This document shows, piece by piece, positions 1 to 5,836 of a DNA stretch of 5,836 nucleotides; position 1 is the stretch's first letter; each line of letters opens with the position of its first letter. Origin of the DNA: Synergistaceae bacterium. GTDB taxonomy: Bacteria; Synergistota; Synergistia; Synergistales; Synergistaceae. The notes under the pieces are model-generated. The model made no database searches. It was not told the DNA's origin and saw nothing but the letters and a program-made list of their open reading frames with translations. The stretch spans positions 1 to 5,836 of the forward strand of contig JAISLO010000164.1 in assembly GCA_031290815.1 (NCBI GenBank). The letters are read 5' to 3'. Position numbers and translations under genes: made by a program.

Positions 1-64
1 CTGTAAAGCCAAATCCAATGCCGTAGTAAACCGGTGACCGGGACTATGGGTAACATATGGATCA

Positions 65-98
65 CCCCCGCGCTCTGCTCAGGAACGTGGGGGATTTT
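65..98 (+). terminator. Probable rho-independent terminator of an upstream gene
   Basis: An 8-bp stem pairs CCCCCGCG (65-72) with CGTGGGGG (86-93), with one G-U pair and a 13-nt loop, and is followed by ATTTTG, a short U run. Stop codons occur in all three + frames just upstream (TAA 4-6, TAG 24-26, TGA 35-37), so a gene ending in the first bases of the window would have this hairpin 30-60 nt after its stop. The U tract is short, so termination may be partial. The upstream gene itself cannot be identified. Confidence 0.5.
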
Positions 99-204
99 GT
101 ATCAAACACCGGTGCGTCAGTCAGAATCAAGTGACATGACATATCTCAATGGAATCGGGAATACAACGATAGAAATCTTCCCTCAAAAAGTCAAGGCAGG
201 AATG
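99..204. other. Intergenic stretch with no recognisable gene
   Basis: This stretch lies between the terminator-like hairpin and the promoter candidate. It is visibly more AT-rich than the genes. A short + frame (34-222, 62 codons) runs through it, but it starts at a GTG without a ribosome binding site, crosses the terminator hairpin and has no recognisable motif, so it is not annotated as a gene. No tRNA, repeat array or mobile-element end was seen. Confidence 0.5.
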
Positions 205-233
205 CTGAAAAAAAGAGGATAATTCTATATAAT
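205..233 (+). promoter_or_regulatory. Candidate sigma-70-type promoter of the signalling operon
   Basis: A perfect -10 hexamer TATAAT (228-233) lies 17 bp downstream of CTGAAA (205-210), which matches the TTGACA consensus at 4 of 6 positions. The surrounding DNA is AT-rich. Transcription would begin near 240, giving a leader of about 150 nt before the first gene. It is the only convincing promoter seen upstream of the three-gene cluster. The prediction rests on sequence match alone. Confidence 0.5.
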
Positions 234-261
234 ATTAACGATCTTGGAAGGTCATTGACGT

Positions 262-323
262 GGCAGCTCGCTGGTCAAAATGCAATCACGGTCTGCCGCG
301 CCGTGTGAGGCAGATTTCTCTCT
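262..323 (+). promoter_or_regulatory. Leader with competing inverted repeats (possible attenuator)
   Basis: Several short perfect inverted repeats overlap in the untranslated leader. TCTGCC (292-297) pairs with GGCAGA (309-314) and is followed by the pyrimidine-rich TTTCTCTCT. CACGG (287-291) pairs with CCGTG (301-305), and the two stems interlock, so a simple hairpin can form only one of them. GGCAG also occurs at 262-266 and could capture CTGCC (293-297) instead. This arrangement resembles an attenuator or antiterminator, but the stems are short (5-6 bp) and no known riboswitch class was recognised. Confidence 0.25.
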
Positions 324-380
324 GAAGATCGTAAGGGTTTGCGTCATGATCAGACTTTATCGGTTATTTTGTGTCCGGAT

Positions 381-386
381 AGGGGG
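381..386 (+). promoter_or_regulatory. Ribosome binding site that fixes the GTG start at 393
   Basis: AGGGGG ends 6 nt before GTG at 393. The reading frame is open further upstream, to a TTG at 339, but that codon lacks a properly spaced Shine-Dalgarno sequence. The 18 residues it would add precede the point where response-regulator receiver domains normally begin. Confidence 0.7.
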
Positions 387-392
387 ACTATT

Positions 393-1481
393 GTGTCTGA
401 AAACACTTCAAAATCAGTCATTCTGACGGTGGATGACGATCCCATAATATTGAACTCGATACTGTCGACGCTAAAGCAGGAATACAACGTCCGGCCGTTC
501 ACGTCCGGCGAGACGGCGCTGAAGTTTCTGAGCCACAACATGGCCGATCTGATCCTCCTGGATTACAACATGCCAGGCATGTCTGGTTTCGACGTTCTCA
601 AGACACTTCAGGCGGACGTCAGGCTTCGCGAGATTCCTGTAATATTCCTCACGGGCTCGGTGAACGGCGACGACGAGATACAGGCGCTGGAGATGGGGGC
701 CATGGACTATCTGCTCAAGCCGTTCAAGCCGAGGTCGCTCGTCACTAGGGTGCATCTCCAGCTCGAGCTGTATAGATACCGTCATCACCTGGAGGCCCTC
801 GTGGAGGAGAAGACGGAGGAGTTGCGGCAGATAAACCGCAAGCTCGAACAGCGGGATAAGATCACTCTGGACCTGTTAGCGATGGCGAGCGATATGCGCG
901 ACCACGACACCGGAGAACATATCGCGCGCACGACTGGTTATTCCAGAATCATCGTCGAGGCGCTTCTCGAAAACCCAGCGGAGGGATATACTCTCACGAG
1001 GACCAAGGGCAGCGATATCATCGAAGCCACAAAGCTGCACGACATAGGCAAGATTGCCATGCCGGACAGCGTCCTGCTGAAGAAGGGGCGTCTGACGGAC
1101 GACGAGTTTGAGATCATAAAAACGCACCCCGTTCATGGGGGCAAGATGCTTCGCGAGGCTCTCGTCAAGCTTGGGAACGACTCGCTCATTCAAGAGGCGC
1201 TGGACATCGCGTACTCTCATCATGAAAAGTGGGACGGGACGGGATATCCGAGCGGGCTGAAGGGGACCGATATACCGATAGGCGCGCGCGTCTCGGCCAT
1301 AGCGGATGTCTTCGACGCGCTGACGTCAGTCCGACCGTACAAGAAAGCTTTCTCGTCCAGACAGGCGTTTGACATACTGTACAGGGATTCCGGGACGCAC
1401 TTCGACCCGCATCTCATAGAGATCGTCAGGCTTCATGAGAGCGAGTTCGAGTCGGTGATGAACGATGCCGATAATCGATGA
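393..1481 (+). CDS. Response regulator with HD-GYP domain (cyclic-di-GMP phosphodiesterase)
   Basis: This is a 362-residue cytoplasmic two-domain regulator of the RpfG type. Residues ~8-125 form a receiver domain with acidic pocket Asp14-Asp16, phospho-acceptor Asp57 (LLDYNMPG), Thr87 and Lys109 (LLKPF). A charged, probably coiled-coil linker (~127-155) leads to an HD-GYP domain (~155-350). The catalytic signature looks complete: His176 (TGEH), HD at 216-217 (LHDIGKI), His245 (THPVHGG), HHE at 276-278, the DGTGYP signature at 281-286, Asp305 (IADVFDALTS), RPYK and GTHFDP. HD-GYP enzymes hydrolyse cyclic-di-GMP to pGpG and/or GMP using a bound metal centre. Phosphorylation of Asp57 would be expected to control that activity. 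The GTG start at 393 is preferred because of its ribosome binding site. It is the first gene of an apparent operon; the next gene follows after 16 nt. The partner kinase is inferred to be the hybrid kinase two genes downstream. Confidence 0.93.
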   Translation: MSENTSKSVILTVDDDPIILNSILSTLKQEYNVRPFTSGETALKFLSHNMADLILLDYNMPGMSGFDVLKTLQADVRLREIPVIFLTGSVNGDDEIQALEMGAMDYLLKPFKPRSLVTRVHLQLELYRYRHHLEALVEEKTEELRQINRKLEQRDKITLDLLAMASDMRDHDTGEHIARTTGYSRIIVEALLENPAEGYTLTRTKGSDIIEATKLHDIGKIAMPDSVLLKKGRLTDDEFEIIKTHPVHGGKMLREALVKLGNDSLIQEALDIAYSHHEKWDGTGYPSGLKGTDIPIGARVSAIADVFDALTSVRPYKKAFSSRQAFDILYRDSGTHFDPHLIEIVRLHESEFESVMNDADNR

Positions 1482-1497
1482 ATCTGGGGGGATATCC

Positions 1498-2658
1498 ATG
1501 ATCAGAATGCTTACCGCTTTCACGGAGGAGATCGACTTCGCCGAAGCCGCCGCCTCCGATGTCCTCGAGCAGCTAGCCTCAGGCGGCAGTCTGCTCAAAA
1601 ACTCAGTAGGGATCATGCACTGCACCTGTGATTTCGACGAGAGCGACGTCGTTCGAGAGATCTGCAAGCGCGTCCCGTTCGATGTCGTGGGCTGCACGTC
1701 GCTGAGTGTTCAGGGGCCTGGAGGGATGGGGCAGCTAGCCCTCTCGATGACAGTTCTCACGAGCGACGAAACGAGGTTTGTATCTGGCGTCTCCGCCCCA
1801 GTCTCGGACGACCTGGACGGTACGATCGCCGAAGCATACGAACGAGTGATCGGAAGTCTGACCGAGAAGCCCTCCATGATCATGCCGTTTATCCCGTTCA
1901 TGCTAAACATCGGGGGCGACGAGTTCGTAGAAAAGATCGACGAGCTTGCCGGAGGCAAAATACCGGCCTTCGGCACGGTAGCCATAACAAGTGAACAGGA
2001 TTTCAGCAGGGTCTACACCATCTACAACGGAGATCTTTACCCAACGTCACTCGTGCTGCTGGGGCTGATAGGCGATGTCGATCCGATATTCATGAGCGCG
2101 TCCGTGCCCGACGCCGATATTTTGAAGCAGAAGGCCGTCGTGACCGAGGTTCGCAAGAACGTGCTGCAGAGCGTGAACAACATGCCGGCCGTGAGCTACC
2201 TCGAATCGATAGGCCTCTCCAAGGACGGCGACGTGTCGGGCTTCGAGTCCATGCCGTTCGTGATAAAACTCGACGACGGATCAATGCTGATACGAGCCTG
2301 CATCGGCTCATCCACACAGGATGGAGGGGTCATACTGTGCGGGTCGGTTCCGGTCGGATCGAAGCTCTCCATAGCCGCGATGGGATCTGAAGATGTCGTA
2401 AAATCGACGAGGGAAAAGGTGAAAGAGGCTCTGGAGAGGGGCAGCGGCAGGGGGATGATGATGTACTCGTGCGTGGCACGCAGCTGGACGCTGGGCACGA
2501 AGGTAATGGCCGAACACGAAGCGGTCGGCGCTTGCATAGGTGGTTCGGTCCCTTACCACTTCGTCTACTCGGGCGGAGAGATATTCCCGGCTTTCCTCGA
2601 CGGCGGCAGAATTTCCAATCAATTGCAAAACAACACTATGATCCTGTGCGTGCTGTGA
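1498..2658 (+). CDS. FIST-domain sensory protein (FIST_N plus FIST_C)
   Basis: This is a 386-residue soluble protein with no signal peptide or membrane segment. The N-terminal part, with a GCTSLS motif at 65-70 and a following Gly-rich strand region, has the look of a FIST_N domain. The C-terminal part (~225-386) has the FIST_C pattern: FSCVAR-like YSCVAR at 323-328, YSGGEIFP at 357-364, then NQLQNNTMILCVL at the end. FIST domains are sensory-input modules; the NosP subgroup binds heme, senses nitric oxide and is encoded beside histidine kinases or cyclic-di-GMP enzymes, as here. Only three histidines are present (41, 340, 354), with a CTC pair at 42-44. ATG 1498 is chosen because GGGGGG (1486-1491) lies 6 nt upstream; an in-frame ATG at 1465 would overlap the previous gene and lacks such a site. 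The gene probably supplies the signal read by the kinase that follows 7 nt later. The ligand is not shown by the sequence. Confidence 0.82.
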   Translation: MIRMLTAFTEEIDFAEAAASDVLEQLASGGSLLKNSVGIMHCTCDFDESDVVREICKRVPFDVVGCTSLSVQGPGGMGQLALSMTVLTSDETRFVSGVSAPVSDDLDGTIAEAYERVIGSLTEKPSMIMPFIPFMLNIGGDEFVEKIDELAGGKIPAFGTVAITSEQDFSRVYTIYNGDLYPTSLVLLGLIGDVDPIFMSASVPDADILKQKAVVTEVRKNVLQSVNNMPAVSYLESIGLSKDGDVSGFESMPFVIKLDDGSMLIRACIGSSTQDGGVILCGSVPVGSKLSIAAMGSEDVVKSTREKVKEALERGSGRGMMMYSCVARSWTLGTKVMAEHEAVGACIGGSVPYHFVYSGGEIFPAFLDGGRISNQLQNNTMILCVL

Positions 2659-2665
2659 GGTCGAT

Positions 2666-5161
2666 ATGAGTATTACAGCTTCCACCGATGAGATCACCGC
2701 GCCGGATGCCCAGGTCCTGACGGTTCAGGACATCGGCTTGGAAAACGCTGGCCTGAGAGCGGAGAACCTGAGCCTGCAATCGCAGGTGAAGAAGCTGAAC
2801 CGTCAGCTGACGATGCTTCAAAAGACTATAACCCGGGCCGAAGCCGTCGCTGCCGCGCGGGACAGGCTCGCTTCAGCCCTGAGCGCCGAACGCTCCAAGC
2901 AGGAGAGATTTCTGAACATGATGCTCGAGAACAGCCCGAATGTCATCCTGCTGTTTGACAAGGACGGTTATCTTGCCTATTGCACGAACACCTTCATGAG
3001 CATCGCCGGCATCGAAAACTTCGGCCTGATCGACGGCAGGCACTTCACGGAGATATTCGAGCGATTTCACAATCCCGATCTGCTGAGGCACGTCGAGAAC
3101 AGGATCACACGCGCCCTCGAAGAGCATGGCACTATGACGGGGCAGGAGACCATCGACATGGGCGACGGCCGGCGCGTTTACAATATAACTACGACGGCCA
3201 TGCGCAGCGAGGACGGGAATGTCGAGGGGATACTCTCGCTGTACCACGACGTCACCGAGACGCTGCAAGCCAAGGAGGCTGCGGAGGCGGCGAACAAGGC
3301 GAAGAGCGAGTTCCTGGCGAGCATGAGCCACGAGATCCGCACCCCGCTGAACGCAGTAAACGGCCTCGCGGAGCTGGAGATGCGGAAAAACCTGCCACAG
3401 GATACCCTGGCCAACCTAGAGAAGATATACGGATCAGGCGTAACCCTTCTCAACATAATCAACGACATATTGGACATCTCCAAGATAGAGTCTGGCCGCT
3501 TCGAGCTGATACCCATCGACTACGAGACGGCGAGCATCATAAGCGACACCGTGAGCATGAACATGATTCGCATCGGCTCCAAGCCGATCACATTCCTGCT
3601 GAACGTCGACGAGGACCTGCCGAACAGGCTGTTCGGCGACGAGCTCAGGATCAAACAGATATTGAACAACCTGCTTTCGAACGCCATAAAATACACGCCG
3701 CAAGGGGTCGTGGAGCTTGGGTTTTCGTGCGTCAGGGAGGACGGGGAGATATGGCTCGACTGCTACGTCAAGGACTCCGGGATCGGAATTTCGGAGGAAA
3801 ATATATCCAAGCTCTTCTCCGAATACCAGCAGGTCGATATGATGAGTCACCGCACGATAGAGGGGACGGGGCTGGGACTGTCCATCTGCAGGAGGCTCGT
3901 GCTGCTGATGGGCGGCGAGATCCACGTGGAGAGCGAATACGGACGCGGCAGTAAATTCTCGGTGCGCATCAGACAGGGCATTACGGATCCTCGTCCCATC
4001 GGAAAGGAGAACGCCGAAAACCTGAAGCTCTTCCGCTTCCTGGAGGGACGGAGCCGCAGGGTGAGGAACGTGGATTACGTTCCGATGCCGTACGGCAAGG
4101 TTCTCGTGGTGGACGACGTGAGGACGAACCTCGACGTCGCCAAGGGCATGATGTCGGCTTACGATGGGCTAGTCATCCACTGCGTAACGAGCGGCATGGA
4201 GGCGATAAATCTTATACGGAAAGAGGAAGTCCTCTATGACGCGGTGTTCATGGATCACATGATGCCTGGGCTCGACGGAATCGAGACGGTCAGGATCATC
4301 AGAAACGAAATCGAAAGCGAGTACGCTAAGACCGTGCCGATAGTGGCGCTGACGGCAAACGCGATAGTGGGCAACGACAAGATGTTCCTGGAGAACGGCT
4401 TTCAGGCGTTTTTAACGAAGCCGATCGACGTAGTGAAGCTGGATGCGACGCTTCGCCAGTTCGTGAGGGACAAGCAGAACCCAGAGACGATACGCGAGGC
4501 CGAGCGCGGAGCGCGCGATTCAGATACTAAAAAGGACCGCGACGCCGTCTTGACCGGCCTGCTTGAGAAAACCAGGATAAGCGGAGTGGACATAACGGCA
4601 GGTATGAAGCGCTTCAACGGTGCCGCCTCCGTCTACTTGTGCGTCGTCAAATCATTCGTTCAGAACATGCCGAAATTTCTTTCGGATCTGAGGGACGTGA
4701 CGGAATCCACGCTCTCCGAATACGCCGTCACCGTGCACGGCGTCAAGGGGAGCTGCTACGGGATCTGCGCCGACGAGGCGGGGCGGATGGCCGAGGCTCT
4801 CGAGATCTCGGCGAAGGGCGGCGATTTCGCCAGAGTGATGGCGGGCAACGAGACGTTCATCGGCCATGTTGAGGCGCTGATGCCGCAGTTCGAGGCATTG
4901 ATAGAGAGCGCCGACGAAGTCGCCGAGGATGCGGACGGCGATAAAAACACGCTGCCCGAGCCGGACGGCTCGCTTCTCGAGGAAATGCTCGACGCGAGCC
5001 GGGACTACGACATCGACGCGATGCAGGGCGTCATGGAGAAGTTGGAGCAGTATAAATACGAGTCTGGCGGCGAACTGATATCGTGGTTGAGGGAACAGAT
5101 CGTCAACTTCGGTTACGACGCCATCTCTGAGAAAATGGGGGAGGTCCTGGGGAAGATCTGA
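2666..5161 (+). CDS. Soluble hybrid histidine kinase: PAS, HisKA, HATPase, REC, HPt
   Basis: This 831-residue protein has no membrane segment, so it should be cytoplasmic. The order is: helical, probably coiled-coil N-terminus (~25-85); PAS domain (~82-200); HisKA with phospho-acceptor His222 (SHEIRTPLN); HATPase with N-box Asn339 (NLLSNAIKYT), G1 DSGIGI (370-375), F-box near 383-391 and G2 GTGLGLS (400-406); receiver (~477-600) with Asp483-484, phospho-acceptor Asp530 (MDHMMPG), Thr563 and Lys585; HPt (~638-750) with His691 (HGVKGSCYG); and a helical tail (~765-831). All residues needed for a His-Asp-His relay are present, leaving the final Asp to a separate regulator, most simply Asp57 of the HD-GYP protein. 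GAGGT (2657-2661) overlaps the stop of the FIST gene and lies 4 nt before the ATG, suggesting coupled translation. With no membrane sensor, its input could be the PAS domain, the FIST protein, or both. The kinase family call is very secure; the partner assignment is inference. Confidence 0.95.
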   Translation: MSITASTDEITAPDAQVLTVQDIGLENAGLRAENLSLQSQVKKLNRQLTMLQKTITRAEAVAAARDRLASALSAERSKQERFLNMMLENSPNVILLFDKDGYLAYCTNTFMSIAGIENFGLIDGRHFTEIFERFHNPDLLRHVENRITRALEEHGTMTGQETIDMGDGRRVYNITTTAMRSEDGNVEGILSLYHDVTETLQAKEAAEAANKAKSEFLASMSHEIRTPLNAVNGLAELEMRKNLPQDTLANLEKIYGSGVTLLNIINDILDISKIESGRFELIPIDYETASIISDTVSMNMIRIGSKPITFLLNVDEDLPNRLFGDELRIKQILNNLLSNAIKYTPQGVVELGFSCVREDGEIWLDCYVKDSGIGISEENISKLFSEYQQVDMMSHRTIEGTGLGLSICRRLVLLMGGEIHVESEYGRGSKFSVRIRQGITDPRPIGKENAENLKLFRFLEGRSRRVRNVDYVPMPYGKVLVVDDVRTNLDVAKGMMSAYDGLVIHCVTSGMEAINLIRKEEVLYDAVFMDHMMPGLDGIETVRIIRNEIESEYAKTVPIVALTANAIVGNDKMFLENGFQAFLTKPIDVVKLDATLRQFVRDKQNPETIREAERGARDSDTKKDRDAVLTGLLEKTRISGVDITAGMKRFNGAASVYLCVVKSFVQNMPKFLSDLRDVTESTLSEYAVTVHGVKGSCYGICADEAGRMAEALEISAKGGDFARVMAGNETFIGHVEALMPQFEALIESADEVAEDADGDKNTLPEPDGSLLEEMLDASRDYDIDAMQGVMEKLEQYKYESGGELISWLREQIVNFGYDAISEKMGEVLGKI

Positions 5162-5178
5162 CCGAGCAGACTTAGGCT

Positions 5179-5201
5179 GCGTCGGCGTTTGAATCCGACG
5201 C
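5179..5201 (+). terminator. Hairpin after the kinase gene, weak terminator candidate
   Basis: GCGTCGG (5179-5185) and CCGACGC (5195-5201) form a perfect 7-bp GC-rich stem with a 9-nt loop, 17 nt after the kinase stop codon. The bases that follow (TTCGAGACTTTGG) contain no clear U run, so it is not a classical intrinsic terminator. It may mark the 3' end of the operon transcript or stabilise it. Confidence 0.35.
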
Positions 5202-5218
5202 TTCGAGACTTTGGCGAT

Positions 5219-5249
5219 AACCGGCGTTTTTCGTGGATCTGCGCCGGTT
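5219..5249. promoter_or_regulatory. Perfect 8-bp inverted repeat upstream of dctP
   Basis: AACCGGCG (5219-5226) is the exact reverse complement of CGCCGGTT (5242-5249), separated by 15 nt beginning with TTTTT. It lies 38 nt before the dctP ATG. It could be an operator for a dimeric regulator or an RNA hairpin in the dctP leader. It has no T run after either arm, so it is unlikely to be a terminator. No clear -35/-10 pair was found for dctP, only a weak TATCAT at 5262-5267. Confidence 0.35.
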
Positions 5250-5273
5250 GCGAGGAATAAATATCATATATCT

Positions 5274-5279
5274 GGAGGT
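5274..5279 (+). promoter_or_regulatory. Strong ribosome binding site of dctP
   Basis: GGAGGT lies 8 nt before ATG 5288, near-ideal spacing, and defines the start of the truncated TRAP receptor gene. It is the strongest Shine-Dalgarno sequence in the window, in keeping with a periplasmic binding protein that is usually made in large amounts. Confidence 0.75.
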
Positions 5280-5287
5280 GCATTGTT

Positions 5288-5823
5288 ATGAGAAAGGTTT
5301 TTGCGACTGCAGCGTTGTTTCTGTTCATGCTGTTTATGGAAGGGGAGGGGATTGCCGCTGTCGATCTGAAGCTCGGGCACGCGATCAACGAGCAGGACGT
5401 GTTTCACCTGGCCGCGCTGAAGTTCAAGGAGAGCGTGGAATCTCAAACCAAGGGCGAGATTACCGTGAGCATATTCCCGAACGCAGCGCTCGGAGACGAG
5501 CGTAACCTCTTGGAGAGCCTCAAGATGGGAACCGTCGACATGGGAATCATAACAGGCGGGCCCATCATCAACTTTCTGCCGAGCTTCGGGGTCCTCGACC
5601 TGCCGTTCATCTTCTCCAGCCCCGAGCATGCGTACAAGGTGCTGGACGGCCCCATAGGGCAGGGATTCATCAAGGAGATGGAAGGACAGGGCTGGAAGGC
5701 GCTCGCGTACGGCGAGAGGGGTTTTAGAAATCTGACCAACAACAAGCGTCCCGTGGTAAAGCCGGAGGATCTCAAGGACCTCAAGATCAGAGTGATGCAG
5801 AATCCAATATATATCGACTCCTT
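5288..5823 (+). CDS. dctP: TRAP transporter solute-binding protein, DctP family (3'-truncated)
   Basis: The frame is open from ATG 5288 to the window end; about 178 genuine residues are present, roughly half of the usual ~330. Residues 1-24 are a signal peptide (MRK, a hydrophobic run, then GIAA before VDLKLGHA), so the mature protein is periplasmic. Family features follow: KLGHAINE at the mature N-terminus, FPNAALGDER (63-72), a DLPFIF segment (104-109), GFRNLTNN (145-152) and KIRVMQNP (166-173), where Arg168 corresponds to the arginine that binds the substrate carboxylate in TRAP receptors. Such proteins capture organic acids or related carboxylates and deliver them to a DctQM membrane permease; those genes would be expected just beyond the window. 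The substrate cannot be told. The coding sequence is ended here at 5823 because bases 5824-5836 match sequencing adapter; the frame reads through it as DRKS. Confidence 0.9.
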
Positions 5824-5836
5824 AGATCGGAAGAGC
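5824..5836. other. Residual Illumina adapter sequence at contig end
   Basis: The final 13 bases, AGATCGGAAGAGC, are identical to the first 13 bases of the common Illumina TruSeq adapter. They fall exactly at the end of the window, and the protein encoded there departs from the DctP family pattern at the same point (the expected residue after YIDS is usually Phe or Leu, followed by Lys and Ala). They should be treated as artefact and not as genomic DNA. Confidence 0.93.

Noticed and set aside
1..26. Resemblance to the end of a cobalamin riboswitch (CTGTA, then AGCCA...TGCCG)
   Set aside because: The central conserved bases of the B12 box (GGAGACC-like) are absent, only about 10 of 17 positions match, and the rest of the element would be outside the window.
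1..37. Possible C-terminal codons of an upstream gene ending at TAA 4-6, TAG 24-26 or TGA 35-37
   Set aside because: At most eleven codons are visible in any frame; neither the frame nor the product can be decided.
34..222. Open frame of 62 codons at the left end of the window
   Set aside because: It starts at a GTG with no ribosome binding site, runs through the terminator-like hairpin, has no recognisable motif and lies in AT-rich intergenic DNA.
255..281. Alternative promoter with -35 TTGACG (255-260)
   Set aside because: The only -10 candidate, CAAAAT (276-281), is weak and the spacing is only 15 bp; TATAAT at 228-233 is much better. The TTGAC/GTCAA dyad here also has the wrong spacing for an FNR/CRP-type site.
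339..392. Upstream TTG start for the HD-GYP protein
   Set aside because: There is no properly spaced Shine-Dalgarno sequence, and the extra 18 residues precede the normal start of a receiver domain; GTG 393 has AGGGGG 6 nt upstream.
1465..1497. Upstream ATG for the FIST gene, overlapping the HD-GYP gene
   Set aside because: It would add 11 residues of no FIST character; ATG 1498 has a G-rich ribosome binding site at the right distance.
3434..3925. Long minus-strand frames opposite the kinase and the other genes
   Set aside because: They mirror codon structure of the strongly supported + strand genes and encode no recognisable motif.
2980..3954. 324-codon + frame inside the kinase gene
   Set aside because: It lies wholly within the kinase coding sequence in another frame, and its translation is rich in Arg, His and Gly with no domain: a GC-driven shadow.

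Overview
The window carries a compact signalling operon of three co-directional genes, followed by the start of a TRAP-transporter gene that is cut off by the window end. All four genes are on the + strand and densely packed. The protein repertoire (a soluble REC/HD-GYP response regulator, a FIST-domain sensor, a hybrid histidine kinase ending in REC and HPt, and a DctP-type solute receptor) points to a free-living or gut-associated Gram-negative bacterium. Moderately high GC with frequent ATA (Ile) and AGG (Arg) codons, plus a TRAP system, would fit a Synergistota member. That taxonomic guess is inference from style, not from a marker gene.

Layout. Positions 1-98 hold the tail end of something upstream (too little to name) and a terminator-like hairpin. 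Positions 99-392 are non-coding and hold a good candidate sigma-70-type promoter (TATAAT at 228-233) and a roughly 150-nt leader with competing inverted repeats. Then come the HD-GYP regulator (GTG start at 393), the FIST protein 16 nt downstream, and the hybrid kinase 7 nt after that. A 126-nt gap with two perfect inverted repeats separates the kinase from dctP, which has a strong ribosome binding site and a signal peptide but is only about half present.

How the genes may work together. FIST proteins are sensory-input proteins. The best studied, the NosP proteins of proteobacteria, bind heme, respond to nitric oxide and are encoded beside hybrid histidine kinases or cyclic-di-GMP enzymes. 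Here a FIST protein sits between a soluble hybrid kinase and a response regulator with an apparently intact cyclic-di-GMP phosphodiesterase. The proposed flow is FIST ligand -> kinase His222 -> REC Asp530 -> HPt His691 -> REC Asp57 of the HD-GYP protein -> change in cyclic-di-GMP. Every phospho-site needed is visible in the sequence; the wiring and ligand are inference.

The last 13 bases (5824-5836) are identical to the start of the standard Illumina adapter. The final residues of the dctP reading frame are therefore artefactual, and the window end is a contig end.
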